From Desulfuromonas sp. (lineage in GTDB: Bacteria > Desulfobacterota > Desulfuromonadia > Desulfuromonadales > BM515): DNA of 33,229 nt. The notes below the pieces were generated by a model. It made no database searches, had not been told where the DNA came from, and worked only from the letters and a program-made list of their open reading frames with translations. The position numbers and the translations under genes are program-made. Below are positions 30,599 through 33,229 of this stretch, piece after piece. The DNA is taken from contig PKUF01000007.1 of the NCBI GenBank assembly GCA_002869635.1, positions 16,636-49,864 on the forward strand, written 5' to 3'. Numbering within the stretch: position 1 is the stretch's first letter; the number at the start of each line of letters is the position of its first letter.

Positions 30599-33229
30599 AT
30601 GGCACAGACAGTAGACAATTACCAGAACAACCCCCTGATCCACCGTGACCGCCGCCTCGGCGCCGCCGCTTCCGCGTGGGTCAGCTCCTTTAGCTGCGTC
30701 GCCCTCAAGCCGCTCATCGTCTGCCGCGGACCGATCCGCCTCGAGGCGATGACCGTCTACGAGGAAATGGGGATCAGCCACTACGGCATCCTCCTCTCGG
30801 AGAAGGATTCCATCGTCTACCCCAATGCTCTTTCACCCGAACTGCGCAAGCTCACCGATTCGACTCGGGTCCATCGGGTTCCCGATTACACCGGAGCGAG
30901 CAAAGAAGAGCGTATTGAGCGGATCGGCCAGATCATCCAGATCGCCAAAGACAACGGCTACAACGCCATCTTCGCCGGTTACGGCTTTATGGCCGAGGAT
31001 GACGAGTTCGTCGCCGCCATTGAAGATGCCGGTCTGAATTTCGTCGGCCCCTGCTCTCACACCCAGCGCAGCGCCGGCAAGAAGGACGAGGCAAAGCGGA
31101 CCGCCCTTTCTGTCAACGTCTCGGTCACCCCCGGCATCGATAACGTCACCGCCCGCACCCTGCTCAAGAAGCATCCGACCCGCGAGTCGCTTCTCGCCCT
31201 GGTCGATGCCGAAGGAATCGCGGTTGATAAGAAGATCCTCGACAACACGTCGATTGAGCTTGCTGCACTGGCCGATGTCATCCTTTTCGCATCTTACGAA
31301 AAAGGGATCGACCTCTTTTCCATCGAAGAGCTCTGCGCTCAAGTCGAGACCGAGTGCGCCGACATGTTCAAGAACTACCCCGGTGCCCGCATCCGCCTCA
31401 AGGCGATCGGCGGCGGCGGTGGCAAAGGGCAGCGTATCCTCGGCGCTTCGCTTCTGACCAAGAAGACGCCGAGCGACGCCGATGTGGCTAAAGCGGCCGC
31501 CGACGCCCCCGGCCTGGTACGAGAGATTCTGCAGGAAGTCAAGGCAAACGGGATCGGTGACAACAAGAACGTTCTGGTCGAGCTCAACATTGAGCAAACC
31601 CGTCACAACGAGATCCAGCTCCTCGGCAACGGGCAGTGGTGTATCGCTCTTGGCGGCCGCGACTGCTCGTTACAGATGCACGAGCAGAAACTGCTTGAAA
31701 TTTCTGTCACCCAGGAAATGCTCGGCGAAGAGATCACCAAGGCCGAGCAAGCGGGCCTTAAGGATCAGGCGGCAGCGCTCGCCACCGACCTTGAGGTCCT
31801 CAAGCGGATGGAAGCCGAGTCAGAGCGCTTCGGTGAAGCGGTCGGCCTCGACTCGGCCTCGACCTTTGAGTGTATCGTCGATCGTGATCGCCATTACTTC
31901 ATGGAGGTCAACACCCGCATCCAGGTCGAGCATCGGGTCACCGAGCTCGTCTATGCCCTCAAGTTCACCAACCCCGAGGACCCTGAAGACTTCTTCATCG
32001 TTGAATCGTTGGTCGAGGCGATGGCACTGCTCGCCATGCACAAAGAGCGCCTCCCCCGGCCTGAGCGGATCGCCCGTTTCGGCGCTGGCGCCGAAGCTCG
32101 TCTCAACGCCACCGACTGCTCCCTCTCACCGAGCGCTGGCGGCGTCATCCGCTACTGGTCTCCCCCCATCGATGGTGAGATTCGAGACGATCAGGGGATT
32201 TGCATCTCCAACCCCGACACCGGCCTCTTCATGCGTTACACTTTGGCCGGGGCGTATGACTCGAACATCGCCCTTTTGCTGACCAAAGGAGAAACCCGTC
32301 TCAACAGCTATGACCACTTGGCCAAGGTCCTGCGTAAAACCACCCTGCGTGGCACTGATCTGGCGACCAACCTCGAGTTCCACTACGGCTTGGTCAACTG
32401 GTTCATCGGCCAAAACGTCATGGCGAAGCCGACGACCCGTTTCGTTGTCCCGTATCTGACCCTGGTCGGCAAACTCAAGGAAGAATCTCAGAAGCTTGAC
32501 ATCGTCTATGCCTTCCTCGCCATGAAGAAGCGTTATGCTGGCCTCTACAGCGACAACCCGGAAGGGGCCAAAGCGATTTCGGCCGTCCTTGACCGCAAAG
32601 GGACGCTGCTGACCCGTCCGATGGAGCGGCTGCTCAACGATCCGCACCTCCTCTCCGGCTGGCTCAGCCTCAACCGCAAGAACTTCCGCATCGAAAACGG
32701 AAAGATCGTCTGGCTGCGCAATCCCTTGGTCATTGTCGAAGAGACCTACGACTTTCTCAACATGAACTGGGATCCGTCCGTTCCGGCCGCCGAGGTTATT
32801 TGGTCGCACGACAATGAACTGCTCCAGGCGGCCCTTCAATTCTACGCCGACCTGCGTGACACCTTCGGTTTCGACAAGGACGAGTTCGTCAAGCTCAATT
32901 CCCTGCTCGAAAAAGAGAAGCCTCAAGGTGATTTCGACGCCGAAACGTGGGCCGACATTCGTGCCGCCCACCTCGGGTTTGAGGCTGGCAACGAGCTTCT
33001 CGGCCTCCTCTTTCTCATCGCTGAGAAGACCGAATTCTATGACTTCTGCGTCGAGAAGGATCTTGAGGTCACCATCCCGGCCTACCTCAACGACCCTGAA
33101 CTGCAAGCGAAAATGAAAAAGGTTCTCGTACCGCCTCCGGCAACCAAAGCCGACGAGATCGTTACCCCCGGCGGCGGGATGTACTACGGTCAGGAAGCGC
33201 CTGGAATGCCTCCCTTCGTCACCGAGGGG
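30599..33229 (+). CDS. Biotin carboxylase-type subunit of acyl-CoA carboxylase, 3'-truncated by window edge
   Basis: The supplied track lacks this gene because it has no stop in the window: frame 2 is open from ATG 30599 (GGAG Shine-Dalgarno) to the last base, 877 codons. It begins MAQTVDNYQNNPLIHRDRRL. The ATP-grasp region has the glycine-rich loop RLKAIGGGGGKGQRIL (about 264-280) and FMEVNTRIQVEHRVTE (about 432-447), close to the classic biotin carboxylase box. SPSAGGVIRYWSPP (about 515) marks the carboxylase C-domain. Then come about 300 residues of mixed helical sequence and a Pro-rich linker (VPPPATKADEIVTPGGG) probably leading to a biotinyl domain beyond the window. The N-terminal domain is divergent and carries an insertion of about 90 residues. 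It pairs with the upstream carboxyltransferase. Confidence 0.88.
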   Translation, partial: MAQTVDNYQNNPLIHRDRRLGAAASAWVSSFSCVALKPLIVCRGPIRLEAMTVYEEMGISHYGILLSEKDSIVYPNALSPELRKLTDSTRVHRVPDYTGASKEERIERIGQIIQIAKDNGYNAIFAGYGFMAEDDEFVAAIEDAGLNFVGPCSHTQRSAGKKDEAKRTALSVNVSVTPGIDNVTARTLLKKHPTRESLLALVDAEGIAVDKKILDNTSIELAALADVILFASYEKGIDLFSIEELCAQVETECADMFKNYPGARIRLKAIGGGGGKGQRILGASLLTKKTPSDADVAKAAADAPGLVREILQEVKANGIGDNKNVLVELNIEQTRHNEIQLLGNGQWCIALGGRDCSLQMHEQKLLEISVTQEMLGEEITKAEQAGLKDQAAALATDLEVLKRMEAESERFGEAVGLDSASTFECIVDRDRHYFMEVNTRIQVEHRVTELVYALKFTNPEDPEDFFIVESLVEAMALLAMHKERLPRPERIARFGAGAEARLNATDCSLSPSAGGVIRYWSPPIDGEIRDDQGICISNPDTGLFMRYTLAGAYDSNIALLLTKGETRLNSYDHLAKVLRKTTLRGTDLATNLEFHYGLVNWFIGQNVMAKPTTRFVVPYLTLVGKLKEESQKLDIVYAFLAMKKRYAGLYSDNPEGAKAISAVLDRKGTLLTRPMERLLNDPHLLSGWLSLNRKNFRIENGKIVWLRNPLVIVEETYDFLNMNWDPSVPAAEVIWSHDNELLQAALQFYADLRDTFGFDKDEFVKLNSLLEKEKPQGDFDAETWADIRAAHLGFEAGNELLGLLFLIAEKTEFYDFCVEKDLEVTIPAYLNDPELQAKMKKVLVPPPATKADEIVTPGGGMYYGQEAPGMPPFVTEG

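Noticed and set aside
30833-31606. 257-residue minus-strand ORF, and similarly 32126-33106 (326 residues)
   Set aside because: Both are antisense to the continuous biotin carboxylase frame from 30599 to the window end, which has clear ATP-grasp motifs.
31482-32282. 266-residue plus-strand ORF
   Set aside because: A frame-shifted shadow of the biotin carboxylase gene; Ser/Pro/Arg-rich low-complexity translation.

Overview
The window is about 33.2 kb of protein-dense, moderately GC-rich bacterial chromosome. Its gene content resembles Desulfuromonadales/Geobacter-type Deltaproteobacteria: a Gram-negative outer-membrane porin, a biotin-dependent acyl-CoA carboxylase beside methylmalonyl-CoA epimerase/mutase genes, a plant/proteobacterial-type gshA, an RNase J and a NapH-like ferredoxin-type membrane protein. 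This placement is inferred from gene content; no rRNA or other phylogenetic marker is present. I saw no tRNA, rRNA, CRISPR array, insertion sequence or prophage gene.

Layout. Bases 3-9925 (+) are a packed housekeeping run: a 5'-truncated mutY, a NarL-type histidine kinase/response regulator pair, hisC, plsC overlapping an RNase J gene, uppP and ftsK. Bases 9926-12949 (+) hold a short alanine-rich leader ORF, a terminator, a PLP aminotransferase, a long perfect hairpin and gshA. Oligoendopeptidase F (-) follows, then a membrane Fe-S protein and a GAF-domain protein (+). Bases 16657-19787 (-) hold a secreted FG-GAP protein, a porin and a 35-residue peptide gene that is too short for the ORF track. 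Bases 20133-23489 (-) hold a thioredoxin-like protein, methylmalonyl-CoA epimerase, the mutase catalytic subunit and an XRE-cupin regulator. An alanine-glyoxylate-type aminotransferase (+) and glmU-glmS (-) come next. The window ends with an acyl-CoA carboxyltransferase and a biotin carboxylase-type subunit that runs off the right edge (+). The ORF track missed this last gene because it has no stop in the window.

Two regulatory systems stand out. First, a 38-codon ORF with a good Shine-Dalgarno and eight consecutive alanine codons is followed by an intrinsic terminator just upstream of the aminotransferase. This is the layout of a ribosome-mediated transcription attenuator, apparently sensing alanine (or possibly cysteine), and I know of no described alanine attenuator. 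Second, an identical 20-bp AT-rich element lies just downstream of the -10 in two separate promoters: that of the XRE-cupin regulator/methylmalonyl-CoA mutase genes, and that of the carboxylase operon 5 kb away. Both promoters have a perfect TTGACA, a 17-bp spacer and an upstream AATAAAGG box at nearly the same distance. This suggests one local regulator controls the propionyl-CoA to methylmalonyl-CoA to succinyl-CoA route and itself. A GntR/FadR-like palindrome adds possible acyl-CoA or organic-acid control near the carboxylase.
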